Source of the DNA: Labyrinthula sp. Ha
Taxonomy: Eukaryota; Sar; Bigyra; Labyrinthulida; Labyrinthulaceae
Direction: 5' to 3'
Assembly: GCA_015227615.1 (NCBI GenBank)
Contig: JAALGZ010000012.1
Span: 806,001 to 870,000 of the forward strand
DNA length: 64,000 nucleotides
Below, in pieces: positions 50,501-62,225 of this stretch; the stretch's first letter is position 1; the number at the start of each line of letters is the position of its first letter. A program made the translations under genes and the position numbers. A model generated the notes under the pieces. The model was not told the origin of the DNA. It saw only the letters and a list, made by a program, of their open reading frames with translations, and did no database searches.

Positions 50501-53500
50501 TCGGAACTTGATAGCTCTAATTTCATGAATCATAACCTTTATCCTAATATATTTCCGACTCCACTTAGCTGTTTTTCGCGGGTGGTTAAGATAAAACTCT
50601 ACCGGATTTTTTTCTCTCTATTCTTAAGAAAAAATAGGGTATTTTAGTTTTGTACTAATAGATAACCCACAGAGCCTCACAGTAATAAATGTGAAAAGGA
50701 GCTCGTCGTAGACATATCTAGTCAAGTTATTCTTAACTTAGGCCAAGCATCAGTCACTGGATTTTTCATTAAAATTTAGTTCTTTTCATTAAATATGGTT
50801 CCCAGAAAAACTATTTACAAAACTTTAATGCATTTAACTCGCCATTATAAAACCATATTTAATTGTTTGTATAGTTATTTATTGCTTAGCATCACCTTGC
50901 AATATGTATCAATGTTCAAGAAGCAATATCATCGATTGCACAATAAAAAAAGGGTTTTATGAACAGGATCAGCTATCGTCTCAAACCTTAGAAGAAATTT
51001 CTCAAGATAAACTGTAACTATAGCACTTCAATTAATATTGGTTTTGATTGGTTATAGCCTGGATGCATTTGAGTCTGCAAACCCGATGCATACGAGCACC
51101 TGTTGTGCACTCCAAGAGCAAAGTAATAGATATTTGCCCGGAGCAAACATGCTCCCGAGGTTTTGTATTTTGCAGTATAAAATTAACGGGTAAGATCAGA
51201 TCGCTACCAATATAATAAGTATTGAAGTCTCTAGGGCGTAAGTGAATGAAATTGAAGGTTTCATATTTTGAATCTCCCACCATTATTTGCCTTCAGTAAC
51301 AAAAACTACAGACTATTTCATTTGCATGGTAACCATACCAAGTAAGTAGTAAGATGAATTCAAAGAAACCCAGCTATTCTGGAGCTTAGCGTCGTATCAC
51401 CAAGGTAGTTAGGTATTATGTGGATCTCATAAACTGCAAAGTTGATAGCTGATACATTTACTTCCCAAGAGCAGTTGGATGTATGATAAGAGTGATGTCA
51501 GTCCATTCAGTGTATAATTATAAGGTTTTTGGTTCTTAAAACATTATAGCATCGCCCTAAAATTCTTTATAAAGTATTCTAAATATGTCACGGCTTGTTA
51601 TACTTAAGAGTCCAATATAAACTCATTTAATGTACATGTGAATACGACTATGAAATATCTGCCTTAAGCAGAATTTTTTTCAAAATGTATTTTGATTCCA
51701 AAAAAACATCTTTCTTTGAGTAAAGCTAGAATAGTAATATTTTACCACTTTGATAATAATTTAAATAAAACAATTAGAAATACTTATGTCTTGGTGGGTC
51801 ATATTCTTCATTTTTTTTTTGCATGGCTATCCTATATGACGTATTCCTCTTTTTTTGAGCCCCAAGTTTATGACCTGTACTGACTTCTCTGGTTACAGTG
51901 TCACGAGAACGAATTGAATAGGAAGCAGTGTCCATAAGAGTCGAGAGAAATTCTCAGTGTTCGCTCCATTACTTAATTTGCGGCGAATACAGATTTTATG
52001 ATTCTTCTTTGGCTTAAGTAGTTTGTTTTCATTGCATAATAACACCACAGAAAGACAGTGGAAGTCTCTTGAGTGTGGATGAACCTTACCTGCTAAGTAA
52101 CAGATCTTGCCATGGGTCTTACTATCTCAACTGATACATGCCAAAACAAAGTATAGCCTTTTCCTGAAAGACATTTTGGTCTAGACAATTTCCCTTAGTA
52201 GGGATGGCATTTTATAAAAATTATCAAAACTGAATTTTTCTTCTGGACTTTGACATGCCTCAAGTGATATCTGTTTCTAATGGTACAATATCTGGTGTTA
52301 TTGGGTTACTCCACTGAGAAATATTCTATGACCAGGGAGGAATTGGGACAAAGTAGCGGAGAACTTGAGGGCTTCGAGGTTCATCTCACTTAGACAAAAT
52401 GTCGATTATGAAGACTCTGTCAACTGGTTATTACAGATCATTATTCTAATATGGTTAGGCTCTTAGTAATAATTCTAGTGGCTACGCATAAAAAATTATG
52501 CATAAAAAGTATAGATCTGTAGTTTCGAGTCCCATGGACAGGAAATGCAGTAGTGATAGAACTACAGAATTTAGAAAAAGTCCAAAAGTAATGGGCACAT
52601 GAAAACTATCAATGGTTAGTTTTATCAACATATCTAACAAACATGGGCCCTACAGACAAAATACCAAACCAGGTGCATGACAATATCAAAACTAACTCAA
52701 AATAAGTAGGAAAATCTTGCAGCATGGCTCAAACTGAACTACAAAATGTATAGAATGGTCAGATTTGAATTGACTATAACAAGCCACACTACTAAGTCTC
52801 ATTATTGTAACTTTTGATCTATGTCAGAAAGTCTCTCAATAGTTTTGTATTATGTTATAAATAGACTATAAACTAGTACTATGTAACATTTCAAGTACAA
52901 TATAAAAGCTACTTTAATCAGTGGTAGTTGTAAGCCCGGTATTATTTACGGGTCTGAAGGCAAATTATATGTTGGAGGTCACACTTAGGATCATAACCCC
53001 ATATATATGACTGCAAGGCCTGCATTATTACGTCCTCTTTTTCTATTAAGCATATAGCGAAACTAGAGGTATTTTAAGCTAAAAAATTTGGTGGAAAAGA
53101 AGATGGTTACTATTCTTGTATTGAAGCCGGTACCTCTTCCAGTGCCCAGAACTTATACATGCCACTTCATGGGGACAAGGCTTTCGAAATTTTGGATTAT
53201 ACCCCCAAGGAATATCAACTTCAGTTTCAAGCTAACTGTATATATAAATCCTAGTTGCTAGACTTGTACTAAGAATTTTCAACTCCAAAATCATTGTAAA
53301 CTATGATGTCATATTGTTAAACACATATGAAGCATTTATTCCCAAGAAAAATTAAAGCCTCTAAAAATTTTTCCTTGAGAACAGTAAAATTCTTATAGAC
53401 ACCCTACGCGGCGAAAAAGATTGTGAGATTTGCCTTCCACCAATAAACCAACCCAACTATGAATAATGAGTTTGACACTTATTAAAAATATTCATTGCGA

Positions 53501-54791
53501 AAAACTGGGTTTAAAAGTTTTGCTCGTTTAGTGTCCCAGAGCTCCTTGACGCGAACAACATTATTAAAAAAACTCTAGGGCAAAAGACAAAATATTTTGT
53601 AAACACTTACTACACGGAGTTAATAAGTGCTTCGAGGAAGCTACCAGAATTAGTAGTACTTAATGGTTTGACACGAAAAGCTATGCAACCTTTGTGACAT
53701 CTAGAAAGTTAAAGATACCCACTGCTCGATTGGTTTGAATAAAAAATCCTGCAGGGTGTTTGAATTTAGTTTATTTTTTTGCTTTAAAATGTTTAGTCTG
53801 CGCTTGATTGGATGTCATGTAAGATTTTATGTCGGCTTGAATTTTTTTCCTTTTTTTTATTGTAAGACCAGCAGCTAAGGTTGAGAAAGAGATATACCAG
53901 GCAATAAATTTTGCTTACACCACGAAACTTCTTCTATTTCATAATCTAGTTTTTAGTAGGCACCTCAGGTTAATTTTAGCATAGAACTACTACGTGCCTG
54001 CAGAAATGTGCCTGCATCAAAGTACCTTTCAAGCCATCTAGTTAACAAGACATAAGTACAATAGAGCAAAAACGACCGAGGTAATGTGATTTCGTAATTT
54101 CAAAAGCTAGTTACTTTGATGTCTAAAAATAAATGGAAAGTTGATTCTATTCCCGAATATCTGCATTAAGTAACCACTATTACTTAAAATCTCGTTACAT
54201 TAATCCCATAGTATGCAAGAAGAGTTTATAAATTACACGAAAATATAGGGAACAGCACGCAAGAGAGGAAAAACTATTTTGAAATGTTTATAGGCAAAGT
54301 TTTCCCAAGAGAGTCATGGAACGTCTGTTTACTCCAAGCTCTTGATTTTCACTAACGATAATTGTAAGCCCTTGAGCTGATAGCTGCACCACCTCTGTCT
54401 GCATATCTTAATTCTAATCATAAGCAGATAGAGGCTCAATGCTTCCAGAAACTGAAGTAGATGTTAAGATTTTCAAGAACATGTGGCCTACTAAGTCAAC
54501 AGTTTTACATGATTGAAGGTACATAGAAATAAGTTCCTCGCCAAACAACAAAGTTTCGGTTCTCCACAATCTGCATAGGAAAACTGTTCTTCCTGTGTGT
54601 ATGGCATCGTGCTAACCTTTATACGTTAAGTCTACATCCTAACGATCTACAAAGCGCATCATACTGTGCATGGTGGCACGATATTTAATAACGTGGTTGT
54701 GCCACGAGTAACAACCCAGTTACTTGTTTTATGTATCTTGAGGTAGTGTAGTAAAAAAGGCGATACCAAGTGATGGTTATATGAGTAAGAA
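44553..54791. other. Gene-free stretch of about 10.2 kb
   Basis: No gene, RNA gene or mobile element recognised. A (GA)n tract occurs near 45321-45336. Open frames of 60-91 codons at 49977-50252 (+), 51032-51283 (-) and 51692-51883 (+) have no recognisable content and no clean ATG start. A pair of hairpins lies at 54692-54724, close to the 3' end of the ABHD11-like gene. Confidence 0.6.
54692..54724. other. Two adjacent hairpins downstream of the ABHD11-like gene
   Basis: CGTGG (54692-54696) pairs with CCACG (54702-54706) around a 5-nt loop. Immediately after it, AGTAAC (54707-54712) pairs with GTTACT (54719-54724). An alternative 7-bp pairing GTGGCAC with GTGCCAC (54673-54705) overlaps the first. 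The site is 67 bp past the ABHD11-like stop codon, so it could lie in that gene's 3' UTR. The stems are short. Confidence 0.2.
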
Positions 54792-55773
54792 TCAATTTAA
54801 GAGCTGTGATATCTTTTCAACAACTCCATCTGGATCTTCTGTATGTAACCAATGCCCAACATTTTCAATTGTCTCAAATTTTATTCTCTGTCTGGATTCC
54901 TGCTGCAGACTTTCCATTTCCTGATCAAACAGTTTCCAAGTGGTATTCTTACCAGCACACAAACACAGTATTTTTAGATCTTTATTTTGCTCAACAAGAT
55001 CCTTCAAGTTAGTTGAATAGTCCTTAGAAATGAAGTCATCCAGTAGCTTCTGACACAATTGAACATTGAATGTAAAGTTAAATTCCTTTAACTTTGGATC
55101 AACAGTGGTAGATTGGGACCTGAGACTAGTTGTTAACCAAAGAGCAATCTTCTGTGGAAGTTTATAAGAATCATGTAGAAATTTTCCAACTTCACTCTGA
55201 GTCTTTGCAACTATGGGTAAAGGTATAGTGCCCAATGTTTTAAGCACGTTCAAAACAGATTCTTCATCATCGACATCAGCTTCGGAAACAGCATTTGCAA
55301 AAGGAATACTATCTAAAAGAACCAATGCTTTCGTAGAACTTTTGGTTTTAGTCAAATCTTCGCATAGTCTCGTAGCAACTTTACCACCAAAAGAATGACC
55401 TATAATAACAGATGGGGTCAAGCTTATTGACCTGAGTAAGTTCTCAACATCCATTGATGCTGATTCAACGTTATGAGGTGGTTCTCCGGTTTCTGACCGT
55501 CCATGACCTCTTTGCGTAACTGATACTGCCTGGTACTTCCCAAGCTTATCACAAAGCTTCTGAGTAACCAACCTTAAATTCCTGTGATTACCCTATACTT
55601 TAGGCTAATACAAAAGATACCAACAAACCATGAAGAACAACAATAGAGTTCAAACTTGCATCAACCTCTTTTGTCAACTTTTTGTTTAACGGATTGTATA
55701 CCTCATAATCTAATTTGGCATAAAATCGTTTCTGCAAGAATATTAAACCAATCGATTTCGTCTTTCGCAGCAT
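54792..55773 (-). CDS. ABHD11-like alpha/beta hydrolase, probably mitochondrial
   Basis: Two exons (55621-55773 and 54792-55592) give 317 residues. The start at 55771-55773 follows an in-frame stop directly upstream. The N terminus (MLRKTKSIGLIFLQKRFYAK) is basic and hydrophobic without acidic residues, like a mitochondrial targeting peptide. Next comes the oxyanion motif HGLLGNHRN (about 48-56), the QRGHGRS segment, the nucleophile elbow GHSFGGK with S118, and the histidine of NVGHW, H298. The overall pattern matches ABHD11/YbfF-type hydrolases; in mammals ABHD11 is mitochondrial and linked to 2-oxoglutarate dehydrogenase lipoylation. The acid residue of the triad is not obvious to me. The gene is divergent from the aldo/keto reductase, with 149 bp between them. 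Confidence 0.85.
55593..55620 (-). other. 28-nt intron of the ABHD11-like gene
   Basis: In the coding strand it begins GTATCTTTTG and ends AAGTATAG, and it contains stops. Removal joins IVVLHGLL to GNHRNLRLV, restoring the family's HGL-G-N motif exactly at the junction. Confidence 0.85.
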
Positions 55774-55922
55774 CCGTTAAGTAGAATTTGATGTGGTTGA
55801 AAATAGAATTCGAAATTTGTATCGGGTAGTGCAAAACACGTTACATTTGGGTATTACATTAAATCATCGAGTGCCGAGGAGTTTGATAAATTGTGAAGTC
55901 AACAGTGACGTGTGTGTAATAA
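55774..55922. promoter_or_regulatory. 149-bp divergent promoter region
   Basis: Separates the starts of the ABHD11-like gene (minus) and the aldo/keto reductase (plus). It must hold both leaders and at least one shared promoter. No clear TATA box or palindromic site stands out. Confidence 0.45.
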
Positions 55923-57044
55923 ATGTCAGTTGCACCATCTGTACAAGTATTAGAAAGAAAAGGCTTCCCTTGGTTGATATATGGGACCGCTTGGAAAAAG
56001 GACCAAACTGCCAACCTTGTTAAGATGGCAGTCGAAACAGGATTTTCTGCTTTCGATACTGCAAACTTTCCCAAGCATTACAATGAAGAAGGTGTTGGAG
56101 AGGGTCTGAGGGAGTTTTTAAAAACTGAGGGAGCAAGAGAAACAATCTTTATACAAACAAAGTTCACAAGAAGTGCCTGGAAGGATCAAACAGACGAGAC
56201 ACGACCATATGACCCTGATCTCTCTCTCGAGGAGCAAATATTGCAATCTTTTCAAGGAAGTTTAGAACATCTAGGGGTGGACTATCTGGACTCTTATATA
56301 CTTCATTCCCCATATCCGGATCCAGAGGACACATTAAAAGCGTGGAGGGTGTTTGAATCTCTTGTAGAACAGGGTAAAGTCAAATATCTTGGAATAAGTA
56401 ACGTAAATCCACTACAGTTGCATCTTCTGCAAAAACACGTCCAAGTACCAATAAGTTTTGTTCAGAACAGACTTCGCTTGAAGTTTAATTTCGACCGGGG
56501 TACTCGAAAGTTTTGTGAAAAGCACGACATTTGTTATCAAAGTTTTTGGACCATAACAACAAAAACCAATAGGAAAATAATGAAGTTGAAGAAGGTAAAA
56601 GATATAGCAATTTCTCGGCAAGTATCCAAAGAGGAAATATTTTATAAATATATCCAGCAAACAAGAGGAGTTGCAATTTTGGATGGGACTACTAACAAAA
56701 GCCATATGCAGGCTGATTTAAGGCTTCGAGATTTTTGGCTGGATCAGAGTGAACTATCTCAAATGCATAGAACTATAGCTGAAAACGTGGAGAAAAACCA
56801 ATATAAATCTGAAGAAAATGAAATTGAGGCACATCTTATCAACGAACGAGAAAAAGAGGTATTTGTTACCTATGTGGAAAAAACATCAAAAAGAAAGAAA
56901 AAACTTACGCTTAAACCCCAAGAATACAAGTCCATTCGTAGCCATAATGGACAAGTATTTATAGTTAAGCAGTACGATTATATGATTCATGAGTTCACTG
57001 TTACATGGGATCAACACGGGAACCACGCACTGTTAATCTGTTGA
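55923..57044 (+). CDS. Aldo/keto reductase with an extra C-terminal domain
   Basis: NAD(P)H-dependent oxidoreductase of 373 residues, single exon. The catalytic tetrad is present: D45, Y53, K80 and H128. The spacing in DTANFPKHYNEEGVG is two residues longer than in classical members, but this form is known in a fungal, plant and protist subgroup. The barrel continues through GISNVNP (about 157-163) and the late GVAILDGTTNK. From about residue 300 an extra stretch follows: a charged linker, then a beta-rich part (310-373) with EVFVTYVEKT and NGQVFIVKQYDY. This part reminds me of the VHL beta domain, but I cannot confirm it. The substrate cannot be predicted. ATG at 55923; divergent from the ABHD11-like gene and convergent with the esterase. 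Confidence 0.9.
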   Translation: MSVAPSVQVLERKGFPWLIYGTAWKKDQTANLVKMAVETGFSAFDTANFPKHYNEEGVGEGLREFLKTEGARETIFIQTKFTRSAWKDQTDETRPYDPDLSLEEQILQSFQGSLEHLGVDYLDSYILHSPYPDPEDTLKAWRVFESLVEQGKVKYLGISNVNPLQLHLLQKHVQVPISFVQNRLRLKFNFDRGTRKFCEKHDICYQSFWTITTKTNRKIMKLKKVKDIAISRQVSKEEIFYKYIQQTRGVAILDGTTNKSHMQADLRLRDFWLDQSELSQMHRTIAENVEKNQYKSEENEIEAHLINEREKEVFVTYVEKTSKRKKKLTLKPQEYKSIRSHNGQVFIVKQYDYMIHEFTVTWDQHGNHALLIC

Positions 57045-57301
57045 GTGAACACTATCTGGTTTTGTTTAGGAGAGTTAGCTTTTTGCAGTTTTGAATCTTT
57101 CAAATTATATTCGTTCAGATTTATTTTCTTTAGATAAGTTTATTCTGTTTACAAATACTCACAACTCAAAGCTACACCTAGCTAAGATTTCAAAATTTAT
57201 CTCTTAGGTTTACGGTTTCCTTGAAACTGCAAAACACGACAAATATGTACAGCGTAACTAGATTCTAGCAAAACCTACCTCCATCTAGGCTTGAACTACT
57301 A

Positions 57302-58809
57302 CTACTGAGAAATATGTTCTACAAGTCTCTTAATCCCATAAATAGCTACTTGCGAGCAAGGAGACGAAATAAATACATCGCAATCATGACTTCCTGGAAC
57401 CTTAACTGTCCAATGCTTCACACCCACTCCATCCAACTCCTTGGCCAATGCTTCCGCCTGATTAAACAGCACAAGACCATCACCTTCTCCATGAATGGTC
57501 AGTGTTGGTGGTACTCTTGGATGAACCGCAGTTACCACACTATACTTCTCAAAACACTCTTCACTCGAGCATAGATGTCTCGTTCCAGTAATCCACACGT
57601 CAGTAAAAAAATCTTCCCAAAAGCTCTTTGACATATCCCTCAGTGCTGATTCTCTAAACTCAGTTGGTCCGTAAAAATTAATTACACCTGGGATTCCAAG
57701 CTCCACGCCATGATTATATGCAAGAAGCAGTGCAAGTGTACCTCCAGCAGAGGTTCCCCATGGCACTATCTGCACGTCTTCATCTGCATGCCCAGTAATG
57801 TTCCAATTACGGAAGTTGTTTCTCACGTACTTGGCAGCATCATACACGTCTTCCAACATATGCCCCAAATCAACCCCATGGCAACTGAATCTGTAACTAG
57901 CTGAAACAATTGTGTATCCCTCGTTCAGCAACTCTGATGGCAACCCACCATGCTAAACTGTAAAAGAACAGACTAAAGGTTACGTAGTTCATTTGAAGGA
58001 AGCGTCGGTGGCCTTTTTCCCAGCCACCGCCATGTAAATGAAGAATTACCGTTTTTTTCTCATCCAAAGCGGGTTTCACTCGAGGCTCGTAAACATCCAA
58101 CTGAAGGATCCCCTGCTCCACTAATAATTCATAGCTTCGTGCGGCTTCGGGCCAATCGTATGGTGAATCTCCAGGAAAGTTGAATTCACCATCATGCTCA
58201 AACGAACACTTCTCGTGCGGTTTCTCTCCTTGTTTATATGTCAAGGTATACTTTGGTTGAATAAGTTCAGATTTATTTTTGAAGAAGTCGTTTGTGATAT
58301 ATTTGAGTGGATCGTAAATTCGATCCTGGGTTTCAAAAATATTTTTCACATTTTGATGCCTTATTTCATAGTTCAAATGAGTGCCAATAAAAAGAAGAGG
58401 TGAAAGAAACCAAATGAAAGCGTTGAAAAAAGAGAACACTTTATATTTTCGAGAAAAGTAGAACAACTGATCTGTGTGGTTCGACACGTAGCAGACAGAA
58501 TAAATGACTACGTATGTAAGGAGAAGTACATAAAACGTGCCATCTCCATCGAAATAGTTCGAAAATAATCGATAAACAAACTCTGGTGACGTTAACTTCA
58601 AAGCTCGCGGTAGAATTATCGGAATGAGAGAAGACACCGGATTGCGAGGAAAAAAGAGAGGAAAGTCAAAGATCAACGCGTGAATGAAGAGGAAATAACC
58701 AAGCACGTAAACGCAGAGCCTATATGAATAAGATTGAAAAGAAACTATGGTAAATGATGTACCGATGGGCTAAGCTAAGGTCCTTGGGTTGATTTCGGTG
58801 CTTTTTCAT
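57302..58809 (-). CDS. Membrane-anchored alpha/beta hydrolase (carboxylesterase type)
   Basis: Three exons (58763-58809, 57984-58719, 57302-57952) encode 477 residues. The N-terminal part has about three hydrophobic segments (about 17-40, 77-94, 111-131), so the enzyme should sit in a membrane. The catalytic part carries HGGGW (245-249) for the oxyanion hole, GTSAGG with nucleophile S329, D419 in GEGDGL and H450 in GSHDC. This arrangement is that of the hormone-sensitive-lipase/BD-FAE group, which includes isoprenylcysteine methylesterases. With a putatively prenylated phosphatase in the same window such a role is tempting, but the link is only a guess. Start ATG at 58807-58809. It converges on the aldo/keto reductase, 257 bp away. 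Confidence 0.88.
57953..57983 (-). other. 31-nt intron 2 of the membrane hydrolase gene
   Basis: In the coding strand it starts GTAACCTTTAG and ends ACAGTTTAG. An earlier AG five bases upstream would throw the frame out, so the TAG is the one used. Splicing gives FLQMNY followed by HGGLPSELLNEGY, the expected strand and helix before SASYR. Confidence 0.8.
58720..58762 (-). other. 43-nt intron 1 of the membrane hydrolase gene
   Basis: Begins GTACATC and ends TTCATATAG in the coding strand. It joins a 15-codon first exon (MKKHRNQPKDLSLAH) to RLCVYVLGYF. The second exon has no in-frame ATG before its hydrophobic segment, which supports an upstream first exon. It is the longest intron found here. 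Confidence 0.7.
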
Positions 58810-61328
58810 AATTGGATTTGTGTTAATACAGTATTGACAATTATATGCGGATCACTACCAAGTAAAACCGATTCCATAAGGTATCATAATCAATATAACG
58901 TTTGATTGCCGGTAACAAGCGTTTAAACAGTGCTTCATGAAATAAAATAGTACTTACCGGTAAGCTTTTGAACATTTTTTTCTACTTTGTGACCCAATTA
59001 AATCCTTTATTAATTATATTTTGTTTATCAACAAGAAAACATTGGAACTTCATTTTTATGAAACAGTGCAAACTTTCTTAACGGTCCACTGCAGACAAAA
59101 TGGTTACGAGAGCAATGCCTGGATTTAAGTTCCACGAATTGGTACGCTAGAGTTGAAAAATAAAAACCAAAAACGTAGTGAAGAAGAACTTCTAAAATTA
59201 AAATTAAGCTTTACGTGCCAAAATTTCAATGGGTAGTCTTTTGTGTATAAAATACTAACTTATAGGCTATCTAAGCCTCTCTTATACATATATTATTAAC
59301 TACTCCATAAATTAATATTAGTTTCTAGCATTATTTTTTGCAATTGTTATAGCATTTGACTAGTTTAGACATTAAGTTCATGTGGATTACAATCTTACGG
59401 TTAAAATTGGAATTGTCATAAATCATTTTAAGAATAAAGTTGCTCTTCGGAAACTACAAGTTTAGTTAGGCCGAGTCAGCAAAAGAAATTAACAAGACTC
59501 TATAAAACGGAAAACTGATTAATATCGGGCTAAAGTGTACCAGATTGAGATGAGTAATAAAATATGACCTGACCACTTGATGAAGTAGCTCGGGTCTTAA
59601 ATTCCATTCAGATAAAGTATGAGACAACAGTAGAACCAACACGTTCAATTCAGGCTGAAATAGCAACAGGTACCGAGGCAGTTTAAACTCCTTTCCCTAG
59701 TTGCAAATATTTCGTAGACACTGCTCCTAAAATATTGAAAACTATTTCATTTTTTTGTGATTTTTAATTAGGTTTATGTCTTACCCCAGGATTATGAGTA
59801 GGTATTGGTGATTATTTGGTTATCACTGGTTGTATTAGCTCAAAAGCCCAAAAACTCGTTTAAGGCTCGGCCTAAGGTTAAGGTAAATTTTTACACTATG
59901 TTGCTCCTAAGATACGCAAACTGTTGTAGAAACAGTAACAGAAGAAATTTGTGCTAGTCAAGGTTCAATTATAGGCCAAGCTATAATTTTCTCGGCAGCA
60001 TAGTTGTATCGAATTAACAGATGTGGTGGGAACAGTATTTTCTGGTTTGATCCTGTACAGATATTTGCTTCCTTAAGGCCATCATCCCTTTTAAAGATGT
60101 CACGAATTCTTGTGATTGTTCTCGCCCACGTAATAAAGTGTATCAAATAATACTTTGGAGGCTTGACCTTATCCTTTAATTCTTGACAAAATGAGAAAGT
60201 AACTTTTATTTGTTCATCAAGAAGCTTGTGTCACTCTTTTATTAAATATTATCCATCTACCGACAGCTGCGCTCGTGACAATGTCAGAACTCACTTAAAC
60301 TTGATGGAAACCCTAGAGTGAACTCTTAACTGGTGTCAATTATGGAAACAGCGCTGCTACATGTGATTATATCCGCTGAGATATTATATATTTCATCGCA
60401 AAAGAAAGCAGGTTAAATACTTACACTGCTACTACTTCATGACAGCCATGCGGAGCTTCTGTAAATGTTTACCTGCCATCTACATGGTGCTCAAGGCTCA
60501 TACATAGTGCATTGGCTACAACGGTTGAAAATCTTGAATAAGTAAGAAACATGTTAAGTGAAATTAACTTGATAATTTAGACTACAGCATAAGTTCTAGT
60601 TGTTACCAATGTCGTAGCGCATTGTCTCCTTTGAGAGAGTCCTCTTAAAGTTTGAGTAGATGACAAATCGTGTAGTGCCTCTGGAATTTGTCCTGAAGGC
60701 ACAACGGTAAACCTGAGGTCTCTTCGACAGATGTATTATTCAAAAACTAAGAACCAGTTTAAGTAGTATTATCGCCTGCTTCATACTTCCTTGAACTGAG
60801 TGAATAATCCATTTGCAAAGGCATAGTATAAGGGTAACAATGTTTTCATACTAGAAGTATCATGAACTCCAAGAATATGAGTGTAGGCCCACAAAATTTT
60901 AGATGGCGAGGAATATACCACATCACCAAGGATGGGTTTTCTTTGCTGAGGGGACCATCAGCCATAACTTGTTTACTCTGATTTTGTAGAGGATTATTAG
61001 ATGAGAGTTACCTAGATGGCTCTCTCATAAACCCCTGCGAAATATATTAAGTGATTAATTAAAGTGCTTCTATACAGATGCGGCTCTAGTTACATAAGAC
61101 AGTTCTCAAAAGATTAGATAAAAAAATGCTATTACACAGATCGTATACAGCAGTTAAGAAGTTCCCAACACCTAAGCACTACGGCTAGCATATTGGAAAA
61201 CAAATTTTAGTAGAGTGGGGATATATCCATAGTTTTCATTAGCGGTAAAGAAACTCATAGAATCTCGTATTCGGATTGAATGAGCTACATCTTTTTTTTG
61301 CTGAAGATAGGCACTCTAGTGAGGTACA
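58810..61328. other. Gene-free stretch of about 2.5 kb
   Basis: No gene recognised. It contains the promoter of the membrane hydrolase at its left end and the 3' flank of the MIT protein at its right end. Small open frames at 59466-59666 (-) and 59958-60146 (-) have no support. Confidence 0.6.
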
Positions 61329-62225
61329 CTATCCCTTTGATTGAGAACTTTGTGTCGAGTTATTGCTACTGGAGTCAGTGAAAACTCTTTCACTTTCGTT
61401 CCACTTGTTCTTAAATTCTGCCATAGCACCTTTCAACTCATCTAATTGATGCAAATATTTTTCTATCTTATCTTCATACGCGTTTATCTTTTTCTTTAGC
61501 TCCGTATTTTCCTTCATAATATCAGTTTCTTCTCTTGGTAATCTACTATCTTCAGCACTACTCAACCCCTCAGATTCGACAAGGAGAAACTCCTCTTGAC
61601 TAGGGTTCGCAGGATAGGATGTGCTTGCTCTAAGGCTAGCCTTTAAATCAGTTCCTACTTGAACCAGTTTGTTATATGAGGCCAGCACTGTTCTACTTGA
61701 AACCCTCTTGAAGTTCAAATTATGCTTCCTTGATTTTGGTTTTTGAGTTGAGGAGTTTGCTGATACAGTTGATGCACTTTTATGAGCTACAACGTTCGGT
61801 TTGTCAGAAGAAATAGGTTCTTCCTTTCCCTTTGAATAAGAAGGTGACATTGGGCTTGGACTGTGAGGGGAATTAGAAGAAGAAACGGAAGCTGATTTCT
61901 TTTGCCGAGCCAGACGATTCCTTTCTTCATCCTTGAACATTTTCTTTAATTGTATCGCTTTATTTTTATGATAATTTTCCAAAATTTTTAGACTGTCAAT
62001 GGTTTCTTCGTTGATGTAGTGAAGATCATCTTCGAGTCGAAATCCTTCAAAAGCAATAGAACCCCTTTCGGTCCCTTTCAATTCATCCATGACTTTTTTA
62101 AACATGTTTCGTGCGGCAAAGTGACATTTAGCAGCTTTTTCAAATTGAAACTTGGATTCGTAGTCCTTCGCCTTCAAAGCCATACTATGAGCTCGCACGG
62201 CAGACCTTCCTTTTATGCTTTCCAT
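61329..62225 (-). CDS. MIT-domain coiled-coil protein, Atg38/NRBF2-like
   Basis: A 298-residue protein. Residues about 7-50 form an MIT-type helical hairpin (AHSMALKAKDYESKFQFEKA followed by a second amphipathic helix), continued by a third helix near 75-110. The middle (about 111-235) is serine-, proline- and lysine-rich and probably disordered. A coiled coil follows (about 235-285, ENTELKKKINAYEDKIEKYL), then a serine/asparagine tail. MIT plus C-terminal coiled coil is the architecture of NRBF2 and yeast Atg38, which bridge the autophagy PI3-kinase complex I. Sequence similarity is only at the level of layout, so another MIT protein is possible. I chose the ATG at 62223-62225, since the frame upstream has no ATG. 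Single exon. Confidence 0.6.
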   Translation of the reverse strand: MESIKGRSAVRAHSMALKAKDYESKFQFEKAAKCHFAARNMFKKVMDELKGTERGSIAFEGFRLEDDLHYINEETIDSLKILENYHKNKAIQLKKMFKDEERNRLARQKKSASVSSSNSPHSPSPMSPSYSKGKEEPISSDKPNVVAHKSASTVSANSSTQKPKSRKHNLNFKRVSSRTVLASYNKLVQVGTDLKASLRASTSYPANPSQEEFLLVESEGLSSAEDSRLPREETDIMKENTELKKKINAYEDKIEKYLHQLDELKGAMAEFKNKWNESERVFTDSSSNNSTQSSQSKG

